A DNA stretch of 64,000 bases from Chaetorhynchus papuensis (lineage: Eukaryota > Chordata > Aves > Passeriformes > Rhipiduridae). The notes beneath the pieces are model-generated. The model made no database searches. It had not been told where the DNA came from and saw only the letters and a program-made list of their open reading frames with translations. This document shows positions 50,201 to 60,120 of this stretch, piece by piece. The stretch covers positions 69,085 through 133,084 of the forward strand of contig VWYX01000927.1 in NCBI GenBank assembly GCA_013396525.1, written 5' to 3'. A program made the position numbers and the translations under genes. Position 1 is the first letter of the stretch. Each line of letters starts with the position of its first letter.

Positions 50201-53200
50201 GCATCTTTCTGGCAGTGTTTGCCAGAAGTCAATCAAAACTACTGTAGCAGGACAAAGCATCCCAAATACCTATAAAAAGAAAATGTTTTCAAAAGAGAGG
50301 TGCTGAAAGAATTGTCTGGAATAAATCTCCTCCTGTTGTTTACAGAAAAGTCAGGTCAATTGTTAACCCTGTGGTGCCAAAACCACTTCCATCTGCAATA
50401 CACTTTCAGTGAATTAATCTGTAAGTAATTAGTGAAAACACTGATTCACAATCTGAAGCAATTTAAATTTAAATCTTCTCATGGCTAAGTGCTTCACATC
50501 ACCCCCAGTACTGAGATTTAATATTCCACAGCAGATTTTGAAAGGTTTTGAAAACTCTTGTTTTGTGGAAAGCTCTCATGGTAACATTCATTGTTCCTTG
50601 ACAATGATCAGGTTTTCTGTTTTCTGCAATACAAATACTTTAAATCCCAGAGCAAGGAAAAGGGGGTTTGAGAATTCAAATGGGGATTCCAGTCTTCTGC
50701 ATGCTAATACTTATTTGATGGCAAGCATTGTTAAATGATACTAAGTACTATCTTTGAAGATGTGGAGCTTTGGGTTCATTTCACAGAAAACTCTGGTATC
50801 AGTTTACCTAAAATAAATGAAAAAAAAAAGCACTTTAACAAACCTTAAAATCAGATGTTTCATTCAAAGTTACTTGTCCATAATTCCAGTTGTTTCCATA
50901 GTTTCCTTCTTTCTCAAAAATGATGTTTTCCTGACCATGCTCATCACTGATGCTAACTCTTAAACGGTAAACGTTATCACCGTACATGAAATACCTAGAG
51001 GGGGAAAAACGTTTTGGTATTATTAGAACAAAGTCAAATTCTATGAAAAAATGTTACTCTTTTTATTTTATAATGTTTTATGAAATTAGGATTAATTTGA
51101 AGTGAGCATGAAAATAAAATAAATTGTATGTTTAGATGACACCTGGAATTGTAAAGGCCTGGTTAAGCTTCATAAGAAAAAACATTTCAGGGATTCTTAA
51201 TATCATTTTTGTATAGAAATAAATATTGGATGAAGAGTGAAAAAGAAAATATATTAAAGCTAGCTGCAAGAGTCAAAGTTATAAAGGAGTTAAACTTCAC
51301 GCCTGGAGTTGAGAATGGTCATGGAAAGCCAAACAGAGCCAGGCTGGTGTTGCTGGCACGCTGAGTGGGATTAATATTTTATATGAAAGAAAGCTCTTTA
51401 GGTATTTTCTTAAACAAAGTATAGGTTTAGGAATTATGTAACAATACCAAAAGCTTAGACAATACGTATCTGAAGGGACCAAAGGCAAACTCAGGATCCG
51501 GACTCGCTCTTCTATGAATCCAAGTCCGATGGGTGTTGAAATATAAAATCCTGCAAGATAATGAGCACACTTTAGCCAGCACAGAAGGACTTTCTTTTTT
51601 CTTTCTCACTTATTGGAGTGTTTACATTTAAAATAACATCAATAACAGATAGTGTTGCATGATTTGGAAGATTCCTGACCCAGTAAATGTGGATGATTAT
51701 CCCGGGATTTATTCATCAGTCAATGACATATTAAATTCAGTTTTTAAGTTTCTTGGATACTCCTCAGAACTAGACAAGCAATGAGAAACCAGTCCTGTTC
51801 AAGTCAGTGGGAAACCTGCTTTATATGCCGTGAAGGCAGCAGTTCTAATGGGTTTTTAAAATGTCTTCCTGTTTGATATTGCTTGTGACTTTGCAGAAGA
51901 ATTTCCTGACAGTTTCATAATTGGTAGCCACACGACAATGGGAAATATGGATGGCATGTTGAGAGGGTGACAGAATGACTCTGAATATTTTATAGCAAGG
52001 TGAAGCACTATGAAAAAACAAAAAAACCCCTTTATCGCTGCTTTATTGCTGAAAATGAGTTTGTAGCTTTTTCTAAGATAATTTGTTGCTGCTGGGAATT
52101 TGGACCTCTTGTTGCCATATGAGGCCAGGCCACAGAAGCACTGGATTTGTCATAAGAAATGCAAACTTAGGTAGCTTTAAAATAAAATTCTTGCTTTATT
52201 CAAATCACGGGTGTAATCTCATATTTTCTTCTACCTATCTAATACGTATATATGCAAACATTATATTAATAGAATTTTGAAAAGAATATAATTATAATTA
52301 TTTAATTTAAATTATATGCACTCTATTCTGTTTTTCACACTTCCAGATTATCTAGTTTTTTCATGTGGGAAGCTGAAATACCTCAAAATTCATCTGAAAT
52401 CTGAACCAGGCCTTTAATTTCCTCTGTTGACTTAGAGAGCATGCATTAAAATATAAATGGTGTCAAACTTAAAGGAAAAAGTTCTTCATACAATCAAAGG
52501 GACAGTTCTTGATCTTTGTTTCATCAATTCTCTGAGTATTTTGAATCTGGTTTTGAGCGTGTATTAAATTCTTTACTTTTCAAGAGCAGAAAAACAAAAA
52601 TAGAGTTTCACTGAATGTAATAGCCTGATATTAATGATGCAATTCACATTTTTACCCAAAATACAGGTCACAGAAAATTAACTGTGCAATACAATAGCAA
52701 CATTACATATAGGAACATTATATATGTCCGCTGAGATTTGGCACAGGGAAATAGAAAGCACCCAAAATAGATTAACATTTTCAAGAGAGAGAAATCATTG
52801 CCAAGTGTTTTATTAAACAAATTTTACATTCTTTCATCTGATTTGCATTCTGGGAGCCAAGTGGGAAGACAAAACAGTATTCTGGAGAGTGTTTAGAAAA
52901 TGTGCATTTACTCAGAGAGAGGTGAATAATTTCTATCGGATAAAGTGCAGAATACTATTTTTCTTTTCCCAGGAGTAACTTCTTTCAGAATAATTTGCAA
53001 TTTTTCCAGTTATTTTTCACTGAATAAGCTTTATGTAAGTCTTGCATAGAATACATATAAGCATTGCAAAATCCAATTTATGTTTTATCTGGTTTTAGCT
53101 GGACTGACAAATCACCTGAGAAAGTGATTGTTTAGTTTTACTGTTGAAGAAGAAAAATATGTATGGAGTCTTATTCTGGGATAAGGATTCATGATACACT

Positions 53201-56161
53201 CAAAATCCAATTCCTATCAGTATTGTCTCTTTAAATAAATTCTTCTTTTGATATGACCGCTCTTCCAATTAAGTTATTTAACTGTAACAGTTCCTGGACT
53301 GTTTGTGTGTTTGGCACAGTTGGTGAGTTTGCTGTGCAGTAACTGGGGACACAGATGGCCCCTGTAAACTGCAGGTCAACTTTTTTAAAATCAAAATTTT
53401 TTGTGACAACCATGAGGAAGTCAGCAATAGAGAGGGATGAAATAGAAGTGATTTGCCTAATATGCAATTATATTTTTTTCCCTCAAGTTAAACATGCAGG
53501 TTTTGACCTATATCATTTTTGCATAATAGAGAGTCCTTTCTCACAGAAGGCATTTTAGTGTAATAATAGCACTAGAAATTTTCAAAACCTGACACTTTTA
53601 TCATTTTACTTATTCATTTGTTTCTTCTTTTAGTTTTGGTATATTTCCACAAGGTGGCAATCAGTAACATAAAACATTTTGTCTGGTAGCCCTGACTCAT
53701 TTTTATGACAGAAAAAAATGACATCCTGGTAATACCACTATGAAGAACCCATTATGCTTTGATATAAGCTAAATCAAGTTTTTCCTTTAATCTTCGAGTC
53801 ACTTTTTTTTGATCTTACCTGACAAGTTGCCAAATGTGTGATCAAATTCAGGACCACTCATCAAGGGAAAGGTAGGACCCTGAACTCTGTCCCAGTCTGA
53901 ATCATCATCTAAATCTTGTATCCAGAAACAAAAGCCATCTTCAAAAGTGCAATTGATTTTCTCATAATCTGTGAATAAGAACTTCTGGTAAATAAAAGAT
54001 GACAGAGATGGTATTTTTTCAGAATTACACAAGAATGAGTGATGAACAATGTAAATTTTAAAAAATGTATGTAACCAGCCCAGTGACTCAATTTCATCTT
54101 TATGCAATGCAACAGAATTACTCAAATAAATGTGTTGTTTGTACTTGTTAAAGGGTAGCCCTACATACTCTTTCACTCTTTCACCAACCTTCACTTCTGA
54201 TCCTTCTGTTCCTCTTTTCTTTGCAAAGGCCTGGATTACTCCAGCAGAAAGGGCTCACCATTAGAGCTGAGTGCTGTGCCCCAAGCCCCTGGGTTGCCTC
54301 TTTCTTTCTTCTCATTTGCTCCTTCTTTGCTCACATGTCTTTTCTGCAGCATCCACATCACTTTTGTTCTCATATTTCAGTGCCTGTCCGTGGTGCCTTG
54401 AAATGCACATCAGTCAGGGCTTCCACATGACAAGAGCTTGCTGGCCCTCTGGATGCTTCCTGCAGCTTATCCCATCCCAGCCACATTCCCTGTTCACCTC
54501 CTGCTCCAAATTTAGCAGCTCAAGAAGCCTTCACTTCTCCAATTACCAAAGCATGAGTCATATTGATGGATTTTGTTGTCACTGTAAATTTACTGCATCC
54601 AGACTTTTCCTAATGCCATTTTACTGAAGCAGGTATTTTCCTGAATGTCATTTCTAAATGTTTTTCTGAATGTTTTTTTAATAAAGATATTGTGGTCAAT
54701 GATTTTGTAGTGTTGATTAATGAACAGACTGGCTGAGAGGAATCTGATGGAGGCATGGACACAGTCTTATTTACACATATGAGCTTTGTCAGACATCAGC
54801 CTACTGCTAGATACAGGCCTGTAAACCTGTGAATGGCCTTACAGAAATTATTTATTTGATCTTTAAAACAGTATGAAATTTTTCAAAGTGGAACTAGTTA
54901 GTGGACTGAGGCCAGAAAATGCTGTTTCCCTTTCCACTTCCATTTTCTCAGACTGAAAATGCAGATTCACCAAACTTTTGGGATAAAAACCAAACACAGA
55001 CGCAGACACAGACACAGACCAGACACACATAGAACACTTACTGTTTAGTTCACTTGCATTAAATGCAGTGTATGTTGCATTAAAGCCATTATAATTCTCT
55101 GAATAATCAGACATAAACTGTGCTGTAGCCTTATGAGAAAAAATGTAAATTGTTTCAAGATTGGTCCCTGACAGAGAAGCTGAAAACAAATAAAAAAAAC
55201 ATATAGTCAGAGAGAAAATAATCCCATGCAGATTAAAATCTCCAGTGTTGTCACAAAAGCACAGTGGATTCATTTATTGAGCCTGAAGGAATGCTTTCCC
55301 TGTTCTGTGATCCTACTACAGCAGCTTCAAACACTGAAGCATTTAGCTGTTTGGCTGATGTATAAATATTCTGCATATTCCATCTGTCATATCCATCAAT
55401 ATGGATATCAGCTAGTCTTTTAAAGTTTCCCATTCTCTACCTGCTTCCAAAACCAAGGATAAATAATATATCTTTCTGACTTCTCTCTCTATATTCTATC
55501 TTCAGAATACGTTTTCCACCTCTGATGGAATTCAGCTGTATAGACTGAGTCTTGTGAAAAATGGGTACAATCCCTGTTTTCAGAGTAGAATATAGAGACA
55601 GAGATGAGGTATCATCAAGCATGTCAAGATCTGAGGAAAGCAGTGCCGTACTTGTAACGACTTTCAGGGAGTTTGGTAGCACTTCTCCCACCAGGTCAGT
55701 TTAGATGCTTTCATTTTATGTTACTGTGTGTGATATTACAGGAACTTCTGACAACATATTTCCAGTGAAACATGGGCTCCACAAGACCATGAGGCTGATG
55801 AAGTCATCAGGATCATTCAAATAAGATTTTAAAAAACAAGTAGAAATTTCTTAACCTATAAGGGAAGCATTTATCTCATCAAATTTAAGGGCAGACAGGT
55901 ACATTGAAATTAATTGTCTAACAGGCTAACTTTACACATATCCAGTCTTCCTCTCAAACATATAAGTGCAACTTTTTATACCTCAAAATGCTTATTTTAC
56001 CACTTAGATCTTATTAATGGAAAAATATCGTTAGCTGAAAAATAAACTTACCTCTTAAAACCTTGTTTTGTCCTAATCCTTCAAAAATACTCAATATGTC
56101 TGCATATGGTTGTGTTTCAAAAGAAGTGAAGTTCAGTTTAATGGACAACCCTTGAGGCACT
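25632..56161 (-). CDS. TMPRSS15: TMPRSS15 (enteropeptidase), last 18 coding exons, 5' partial
   Basis: Eighteen minus-strand exons join in a single frame of about 759 residues, with matching phases at all 17 junctions and no stop or frameshift. The domain order is CUB1 (from mid-domain), MAM, CUB2, LDL-receptor class A, SRCR and trypsin-like protease. That order is unique to enteropeptidase, the type II membrane protease of the duodenal brush border that cleaves trypsinogen after an Asp-rich activation peptide. The heavy chain carries many N-glycosylation sequons (NAT, NAS, NCT, NLS, NET, NST, NFT and others). The protease has an activation site QTR/IVGG, catalytic His in AAHC, Asp in DSDIALMHL, Ser in GDSGGP and the S1-pocket Asp six residues before the Ser. 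A Cys in GINCSIAGWG can pair with the Cys of CGK before the cleavage site to hold the chains together. The membrane anchor, SEA, first LDLa and start of CUB1 lie beyond 64000. Confidence 0.97.
25788..27468 (-). other. TMPRSS15 last intron
   Basis: A 1.7-kb intron with the 115-base gap and a T/G run near 26656-26674. No other element was recognised. Confidence 0.85.
25954..26068. other. Assembly gap (115 N) between poly-A and poly-T
   Basis: A run of N preceded by a run of 12 A and followed by a run of 9 T, in the last TMPRSS15 intron. Confidence 0.99.
27469..27608 (-). CDS. TMPRSS15: TMPRSS15 protease exon with S1-pocket Asp
   Basis: The acceptor CAG lies at 27609-27611 and the donor GTAAGT begins at 27468. 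It encodes NILQEAEVPLISNEKCQQW, KYNITENMLCAGYD and MGGIDSCQ. The Asp in IDSCQ is the trypsin-type specificity residue for Lys/Arg at P1. The phase is 1 in and 0 out. Confidence 0.97.
27609..28513 (-). other. TMPRSS15 intron in the protease domain
   Basis: A 0.9-kb intron with nothing recognised. Confidence 0.9.
28514..28609 (-). CDS. TMPRSS15: TMPRSS15 protease exon: DYIQPICLP region
   Basis: The acceptor CACAG ends at 28610 and the donor GTGGGT starts at 28513. The 96-bp exon, phase 1 on both sides, encodes DYIQPICLPEKNQQFLPG and INCSIAGWGHIRDE. The INC cysteine is the likely partner of the interchain disulfide. GWG is the conserved trypsin-fold turn. Confidence 0.96.
28817..28998 (-). CDS. 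TMPRSS15: TMPRSS15 protease exon with catalytic Asp and exosite loop
   Basis: The acceptor TTGTAG ends at 28999 and the donor GTGAGT starts at 28816. It encodes RQLKPSRWQAVLGLHVQ and then IIMNPHYMKETKDSDIALMH, with the catalytic Asp in DSDIA. The loop just before it, KETK, sits where the human enzyme has the basic RRRK cluster that contacts the acidic trypsinogen peptide, so only part of the charge is kept. Confidence 0.96.
28999..30568 (-). other. TMPRSS15 intron between His and Asp exons
   Basis: A 1.6-kb AT-rich intron with no recognised repeat. Confidence 0.9.
30569..30743 (-). CDS. TMPRSS15: TMPRSS15 exon: zymogen cleavage site and catalytic His
   Basis: The acceptor ATCTTAG ends at 30744 and the donor GTAATG starts at 30568. 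It encodes CGKHLVTQNNQTRIVGGSDA, then WPWIVSLHFNF, then WLVTAAHCVYG. Cleavage after the Arg would free the IVGG N-terminus. AAHC carries the catalytic His. The P1 residue is Arg, whereas I recall Lys in human. Confidence 0.96.
30744..31126 (-). other. TMPRSS15 intron before the protease exon
   Basis: A 383-bp intron, nothing recognised. Confidence 0.9.
31127..31176 (-). CDS. TMPRSS15: TMPRSS15 50-bp exon: end of the SRCR domain
   Basis: The acceptor TTCTAG ends at 31177 and the donor GTAAGT starts at 31126. This tiny exon encodes EQCLDNLVVHLQCNIQ, the last SRCR strand with its two cysteines. The phase is 2 in and 1 out, joining exactly to both neighbours. Confidence 0.93.
31177..34458 (-). 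other. TMPRSS15 SRCR intron
   Basis: A 3.3-kb AT-rich intron with one (AC)n tract. Short open frames around 32550-32830 overlap on both strands and show no recognisable family. Confidence 0.85.
31251..31269. repeat. (AC)n microsatellite
   Basis: About nine AC units in the TMPRSS15 intron upstream of the 50-bp SRCR exon. Confidence 0.9.
34459..34554 (-). CDS. TMPRSS15: TMPRSS15 SRCR middle exon
   Basis: The acceptor TCCCAG ends at 34555 and the donor GTGGGT starts at 34458. It encodes DANTSSAVLFTGDGPFVTI and then TKGDNHSLIFTK, with sequons NTS and NHS. The phase is 2 on both sides. Confidence 0.93.
35120..35174 (-). mobile_element. CR1 tail, short fragment
   Basis: ATAGAGTCACAGAATCACAG followed by GTTTGGGTTGGATGGGACC: the terminal repeat and last bases of a minus-oriented CR1. 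Confidence 0.75.
36748..36790. repeat. (AT/AC)n microsatellite
   Basis: Alternating purine-pyrimidine run of TATATA/CATATA followed by ACACAC. Confidence 0.8.
38307..38439 (-). CDS. TMPRSS15: TMPRSS15 SRCR first exon
   Basis: The acceptor TCTCCAG ends at 38440 and the donor GTGAGT starts at 38306. It encodes MRLLNGSLSTEGLVQARIGK, then MWHLACADDWNG, then VCQLLGLG, the signature end of an SRCR block. The phase is 1 in and 2 out. Confidence 0.96.
39122..39162. other. Assembly gap (41 N)
   Basis: A short run of N in a TMPRSS15 intron, after an AT-rich stretch. Confidence 0.99.
40175..40194. repeat. (ATCT)5 microsatellite
   Basis: Five perfect ATCT units, intronic. Confidence 0.9.
41036..41265 (+). 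mobile_element. CR1 LINE next to a TMPRSS15 exon
   Basis: Contains GGTTGGATACTAGGAAAACT, then CACTGGGACAGGCTGCC, and ends AACCTAAATGATTCTACG. It is antisense to TMPRSS15 and ends about 24 bases from the donor of the LDLa exon. Confidence 0.9.
41290..41400 (-). CDS. TMPRSS15: TMPRSS15 LDL-receptor class A exon
   Basis: The acceptor TTCAG ends at 41401 and the donor GTAAGC starts at 41289. It encodes ACTVDEHQCGSGKCIPLHNL and CDNVPQCEDGSDEAKC, six cysteines with the calcium-binding DGSDE motif. A CR1 repeat begins only about 25 bases past the donor, in the following intron. Confidence 0.97.
41401..43762 (-). other. TMPRSS15 intron between CUB2 and LDLa
   Basis: A 2.4-kb AT-rich intron, nothing recognised. 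Confidence 0.9.
43763..43894 (-). CDS. TMPRSS15: TMPRSS15 CUB2 third exon
   Basis: The acceptor GAATAG is at 43895-43900 and the donor GTAAGC starts at 43762. The translation AVYTEKGPLPDVFSTTNQM and then GFLANFTTGYHL matches the last strands of CUB2. A second AG at 43883-43884 was considered as acceptor, but it would delete the conserved AVYT. Confidence 0.93.
43895..44355 (-). other. TMPRSS15 GC-AG intron
   Basis: A 461-bp intron starting GCAAGT and ending TAG on the minus strand. No repeat was seen. Confidence 0.88.
44356..44481 (-). CDS. TMPRSS15: TMPRSS15 CUB2 second exon, with GC donor
   Basis: The acceptor TTTTCCAG ends at 44482. It encodes VWYLNAESGKNIQLHFQVFD, then INDVVEVRDG, then PDSLLL. 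The only donor that keeps the frame and the CUB2 sequence is GCAAGT at 44355, a GC-AG intron. A (TG)7 tract lies 12-25 bases upstream of the acceptor. The exon is 126 bp and phase 1 on both sides, so it could be skipped in frame. Confidence 0.94.
44482..45759 (-). other. TMPRSS15 CUB2 intron
   Basis: A 1.3-kb intron with (TG)7 near its 3' end and a poly-A run near 44963. Confidence 0.9.
44495..44508. repeat. (AC)7, read as (TG)7 on the TMPRSS15 sense strand
   Basis: Seven AC units 12-25 bases upstream of the acceptor of the TMPRSS15 exon at 44356-44481. Confidence 0.9.
45760..45849 (-). CDS. TMPRSS15: TMPRSS15 CUB2 first exon
   Basis: The acceptor TTTTTCAG ends at 45850 and the donor GTAAGT starts at 45759. 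It encodes DCGGPVELWEPNSTFSSANF and PNNYPNLAS. The CGG start and FPNNYPN are typical of the first CUB strands. The phase is 1 on both sides. Confidence 0.96.
46125..46392 (-). mobile_element. CR1 LINE, 3' fragment
   Basis: Begins TTACAGAATCATTAAGGTTG and continues through AGTGACTCCACCACCTCCC, the reverse complement of a CR1 3' region. Confidence 0.9.
47184..47219. repeat. (AAC)n microsatellite
   Basis: About twelve AAC units following A/C-rich sequence. It gives a run of Asn codons in one frame, which is not a gene. Confidence 0.9.
49477..49618 (-). CDS. TMPRSS15: TMPRSS15 MAM end and Thr/Pro linker
   Basis: The acceptor TTCAG ends at 49619 and the donor GTAAGT starts at 49476. It encodes VIFDAFKRRGPSDIAVDDIG, the MAM DDI signature, and then a linker EPTVRPTVTTTPLVP that is probably O-glycosylated. 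The phase is 0 in and 1 out. Confidence 0.95.
49619..50843 (-). other. TMPRSS15 MAM intron
   Basis: A 1.2-kb intron, nothing recognised. Confidence 0.9.
50844..50994 (-). CDS. TMPRSS15: TMPRSS15 MAM third exon
   Basis: The acceptor CTCTAG ends at 50995 and the donor GTTTGT starts at 50843. It encodes YFMYGDNVYRLRVSISDEHG and NYGNNWNYGQVTLNETSDFK. WNYGQ and the following hydrophobic strand are typical of MAM domains. The phase is 2 in and 0 out. Confidence 0.95.
50995..51447 (-). other. TMPRSS15 MAM intron
   Basis: A 453-bp intron, nothing recognised. Confidence 0.9.
51448..51550 (-). CDS. TMPRSS15: TMPRSS15 MAM second exon
   Basis: The acceptor TTGCAG ends at 51551 and the donor GTATTG starts at 51447. 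It encodes FYISTPIGLGFIEERVRILS and then LPLVPSDTYCLSF, with the Trp codon of CLSFW split across the junction. The phase is 1 in and 2 out. Confidence 0.94.
51551..53818 (-). other. TMPRSS15 MAM intron
   Basis: A 2.3-kb AT-rich intron, nothing recognised. Confidence 0.9.
53819..53968 (-). CDS. TMPRSS15: TMPRSS15 MAM first exon
   Basis: The acceptor TTCACAG ends at 53969 and the donor GTAAGA starts at 53818. It encodes YEKINCTFEDGFCFWIQDLD, then DWDRVQGPTFP, then FDHTFGNLS, a clear MAM domain start. The phase is 1 on both sides. Confidence 0.97.
53969..55041 (-). other. TMPRSS15 intron between CUB1 and MAM
   Basis: A 1.1-kb intron. It includes a pyrimidine-rich, less AT-biased stretch at about 54200-54620 with an open frame of 118 codons on the plus strand and no recognised family. 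A short (GACACA)-like run lies at about 54996-55016. Confidence 0.8.
55042..55179 (-). CDS. TMPRSS15: TMPRSS15 CUB1 last exon
   Basis: The acceptor TTTTCAG ends at 55180 and the donor GTAAGT starts at 55041. It encodes SLSGTNLETIYIFSHKATAQ and then YNGFNATYTAFNASELN. GFNATYTAF is the characteristic last CUB strand in enteropeptidase. The phase is 1 on both sides. Confidence 0.95.
55180..56051 (-). other. TMPRSS15 CUB1 intron
   Basis: A 0.87-kb intron, nothing recognised. Confidence 0.9.
56052..56161 (-). CDS. TMPRSS15: TMPRSS15 CUB1 middle exon, most upstream exon seen
   Basis: The acceptor CCCTTAG ends at 56162 and the donor GTAAGT starts at 56051. It encodes VPQGLSIKLNFTSFETQPYA and then DILSIFEGLGQNKVLR, the mid-CUB strands. 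It starts with the third base of an Arg codon, so another exon must precede it. None was found up to 64000. Confidence 0.94.
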
Positions 56162-59100
56162 CTAAGGGAACAAGACAAAAATAAACTCAAAACTGAAAAT
56201 CTAGTCTTTGACTGTAGTTAACTGATTGAAATAAATGAGTGCTTGAATGATATTAAGTTCAGAAGGAACATGAAATTGTATTAATCAAGGTTATTAATCA
56301 AGATGATCTATTTGTCTAAATTTTGGCTTGTAAAATTGCCAAAGGAAATATTTCTATACAAAGGCAGGCACAAGACAAATCCAGTCTCGGATGTATTATA
56401 GGTTGCCTTTTAACACATTTTTATAGGGATAATAAAAACCGCAGTTTCCTAGAAAACCCAAAAGGTTCCCTCATAGAAACAACTCTTTTTGAAGGAAAGA
56501 CAAAATTTGAGTGCCACTTAGAATTTTTTAGGCCTTTACTCTCAGTGTTGCCAGATTTTTTTAAAGCAGATTAAGTGGAAAATAAATTCACATGGTTGTT
56601 TTTGTCATTGTTCAGTCTGCAATTACACATATCTGCAGAACCTCTACAGTATTATTTGCAACTGCACATTTTTCTTTCAAAAATGAAGCTTTTATTAGCT
56701 ACATAACTGGTATGGATATCTACTTAATACAATGCTTCTTGCAGGTATAGCAGCACTTGGAGCAATATTAACAGTTTAGGAGGAAAGAGGGCCCTTACTG
56801 TGCTCAAATTCTGCAAAACCTTGAAGCGAGGAACAAGGCAGACATATTCTGAAGGATAAAATCCTGATTTTTTCCTGGGACACAACTGTATTTTAAAGCC
56901 AGGTGTTGCCAGTAATTATTGGTGAACAGCACTGCTGAAGATGAGAAGGAAAAAATGTACTAAACAGAAGGAAAACCAGGACTTCAAGGTGAAGATGAAA
57001 GTTCTGAACAAAATCAAAGCCTAGCATTTTCAAAGGAGCCTTTGGAATGAGAAGTCCAAACCTTTTCCAATTTTAAAGGCAATTTCTTAATCTCCTTTGA
57101 AATCTTCCGCCAAATTAATACTTCTCAGAATCAAAGAACAGCCATTATTACAAAACCATAATAAGAATTACTGCCTTTCAAAGCAGTAACTTCTGAATTG
57201 GCAGTCATAGGAAGGATTTTTGGGACTGACTTGTGATCATCTAATTTTTTTTTAGATATATACTTTGATGAGATTTATCATATAGTGGGGCCATCTTTTT
57301 TCTCCCTGGCCTATGAAGTGGGCATAGAGAGTCAAAATCAAACAGCTTTCCCTGTCTGTAGGTATATATCTGCGATAAAAAAATTTCACTTCTTGTGCCT
57401 AAGGCTTAAAAGGCATTTGGTGCTACTATATCAAATGATAACTATGCAGTTCTTTAACATATTCCTAAATTACATAAAAATATGGGTACTCTTAAGTCTC
57501 AGATGAAACCTGTATCCCCAAATGTCAAGGGAATTCTTGAAAATTCCTTCTGTTAAGTAAGAGTTATGTCATATAAAACCGTTACCTGAAGACTACTATT
57601 TAATGTAATACTTTGAAAAGAAAATCTTGCAATTATTTTGAGTTATGTGATTTATTTTCAGCTTATACTTCTGTTCCTCTGGATGTATATAACAGAAGAT
57701 TTCTCAAAATCATACCTAAGAACTTTTGTAAGTGGGAAAATTATTGATATAATTATGGAGCCAATGCATGAAGGTTTTTAGAGAGAAGTTACATAAATAC
57801 AAAGGAGAAAATGGTATTATGTATTTTCTATGCTGGAGTATTTGGGAATAAAAGCAAATGGCATAAGACTATTGTGCAGGAAACAAGATCACTACATAAT
57901 ATAAAAATGTTAGGTACAAAATTATTGGAAAATGGCTTACACTATTATCCATTGGCAAAAAATATTTTCATTATATGGCTTTGGATAATTCATTGAGTGA
58001 AAAAACCCAGAGGAACCAGTCAACATGAATTTTCCATCACAAACTGCAGCTGTAAAGATATAATGAAGAACATTTGTCAGAATGACATTTGAAAAACAGA
58101 ATCAGAGCCAAAATGAGGGTGACCCTGGATACTGGTTTACATGGATTACCTTGGAAATGCTTTGTAAGCAACAGTAGGAAGACAAAGTAAAATACACTAT
58201 CAACTTATTCCCATTTCTAATTCTTATCACTATTTGATCTCAAAATACTGTATTAGAAGAAAAGGAGTACAGAAATTTCACTTTTAAATTAGATACAATC
58301 CAATTAATCCAAACTAATCTAAACCAATCCAAATAATTAAAATCCAACAACTGGTTTTAGCTAATCCAATAATTTCTTTCATTTTCTTCTATACTTTTAA
58401 AAAGAGACAGGATCTTGCCTTACCAGTTCTTATCTATAGCTACTTTAAATCAGAAAACTGTGTTTGCACTACCAGGGACAATTTGATATCATGTGAATAA
58501 ATGCAAAAAGGGATATGGTTGACTGTTGTTATCTCTACTTTTGTGAGCTTCCTAGTTCCTCGCCTTATATATTACTGAGTACTCGAAGAGATAAGTGGAT
58601 CTCCCAAGTTTCCTGCCAGCTATTGAATTCATTCAGCTGAGGTAAATGTCATCCATCATCATCTATTTTTTCAAAGGGCTTTTATTAGTTTTATTTCCTT
58701 GGTGTTGCTATTCCATTCTATGAAAGTTCTTCACTTTAAAAACCAGTTACTTAAGGGAAAAAAGAAGGGTATTTTTAAGCCTCAGCAAGATTGGAAATGA
58801 TAATTCATGGAGAGTTATTTTATTTCAGCAGACACTGAAGAACTGCTGAAGCTTTATTGCATCTCTTGAACATTATGTTAAGAATCTGTCTAACGATGTT
58901 TTTTCTTCAGTTTTTCAAAAATTATCATAGACTTTCACATAAGTATAAAATCAGTAACACACATAATTATCAGGAGAGGTAAGGACAAGTTCATCAATTT
59001 GAGGCAGATGATCAGAAATTAGATAGAGCTTTTCATTAATTTCAGAAATGAAATCATACCTATAATGACTGTCCCAATTACGAATAACCAATCATATTGA

Positions 59101-59701
59101 AAATTAAATGGGAATTTTATTGAGCATAGTCCTCCTCTGGGAAATGATATATAAAAGAATAAATTGGGGCTCCTTGTGTGTTCATTTTATAAGTGTAAAA
59201 TTCTTTCTGCCTACCACTGTAGCAAACACAAAATAAAAACTGAGCTTTGTTTCAGTCAGCCATACACTGTTAATAAAGACTGTGGAGAATGAACTTTGCC
59301 AACATGCCTAATGCATGAGCTGAAATAGAAACATATTCCTTTTTTGCAATCTTTGAGAGGAATACAGAACACATAAGATTTTAAATACATAGAGAAAAAA
59401 GGTCCATGAATGATAGTTATTATTCTATATTAGCATTAGACCTGGATACTGGTATAGAAGTACTTTTTCTCACCACTTTAATTCATGTATTTCCTGTCCT
59501 TACCAATGAGAAGAAAATCGGTGTGAGAAGGAAAGTGCTCAGTATGTTGTCAATGAAGATTACAAAAAAGTGGTACTGTTTAAAAGTAGACATAATCTGA
59601 TCTAAAAGGAATCTCGTAGGATGGACAAAAATAAAAAAGATAAGCATACTGTTCTAATAAAATCAATGACAAGTGTTGACTCATTCATTTCTGAATGATT
59701 C

Positions 59702-60120
59702 TGTTAGAATCCCAGAACGTATTGGGTTGGAAGGAACCACAGTGGGTCATCTGGTCCCACCTCCCTGCTCAAGCAGGGTCAACCCAGAGCACATGGCACA
59801 GGATTGCGTCCAGATGGTTCTGGAATATCTCCAGTGAGTCAGACTCCACACCCTCTCTGGGTGATCTGTTCCAGTGCTTGGTCACTGCACAATAAAGAAG
59901 TTCTTCCTCATGTTCAGGTGGAATTTCCTGTGCATCAGTTTCTGCCCAGGGCCTCTCGTCCCATTGCTGGGCACCACCGAGCAGAGCCTGGTCCATGCTC
60001 TGACCCCTCCCTGCAGACACTGACAGACACTGATGAGGTTCCCTCTCAGTCGTCTCTTCTCGAGGCTGAACAGCCCCAGCTCCCTCAGCCTTTCCTCATA
60101 AGAGATGCTCCAGTCCCCTA
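59702..60120 (-). mobile_element. CR1 LINE, 3' fragment
   Basis: Minus-oriented CR1 with ATTGGGTTGGAAGGAACCAC at its 3' end and GGCTGAACAGCCCCAGCTCC further in. Open frames on both strands across it are remnants. Confidence 0.92.

Noticed and set aside
54221..54627. 118-codon Ser/Cys-rich plus-strand open frame in a TMPRSS15 intron
   Set aside because: Pyrimidine-rich composition explains it; no recognised domain and antisense to the gene.
58425..58460. Donor-like GTAAGG on the minus strand at about 58424
   Set aside because: The frame upstream closes within a few codons and there is no CUB1 similarity.
59060..59150. Possible upstream TMPRSS15 exon on the minus strand with an acceptor near 59142 and GTATGA donor near 59059
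   Set aside because: The only open frame is hydrophobic with no CUB or LDLa features, so it does not fit the missing segment.
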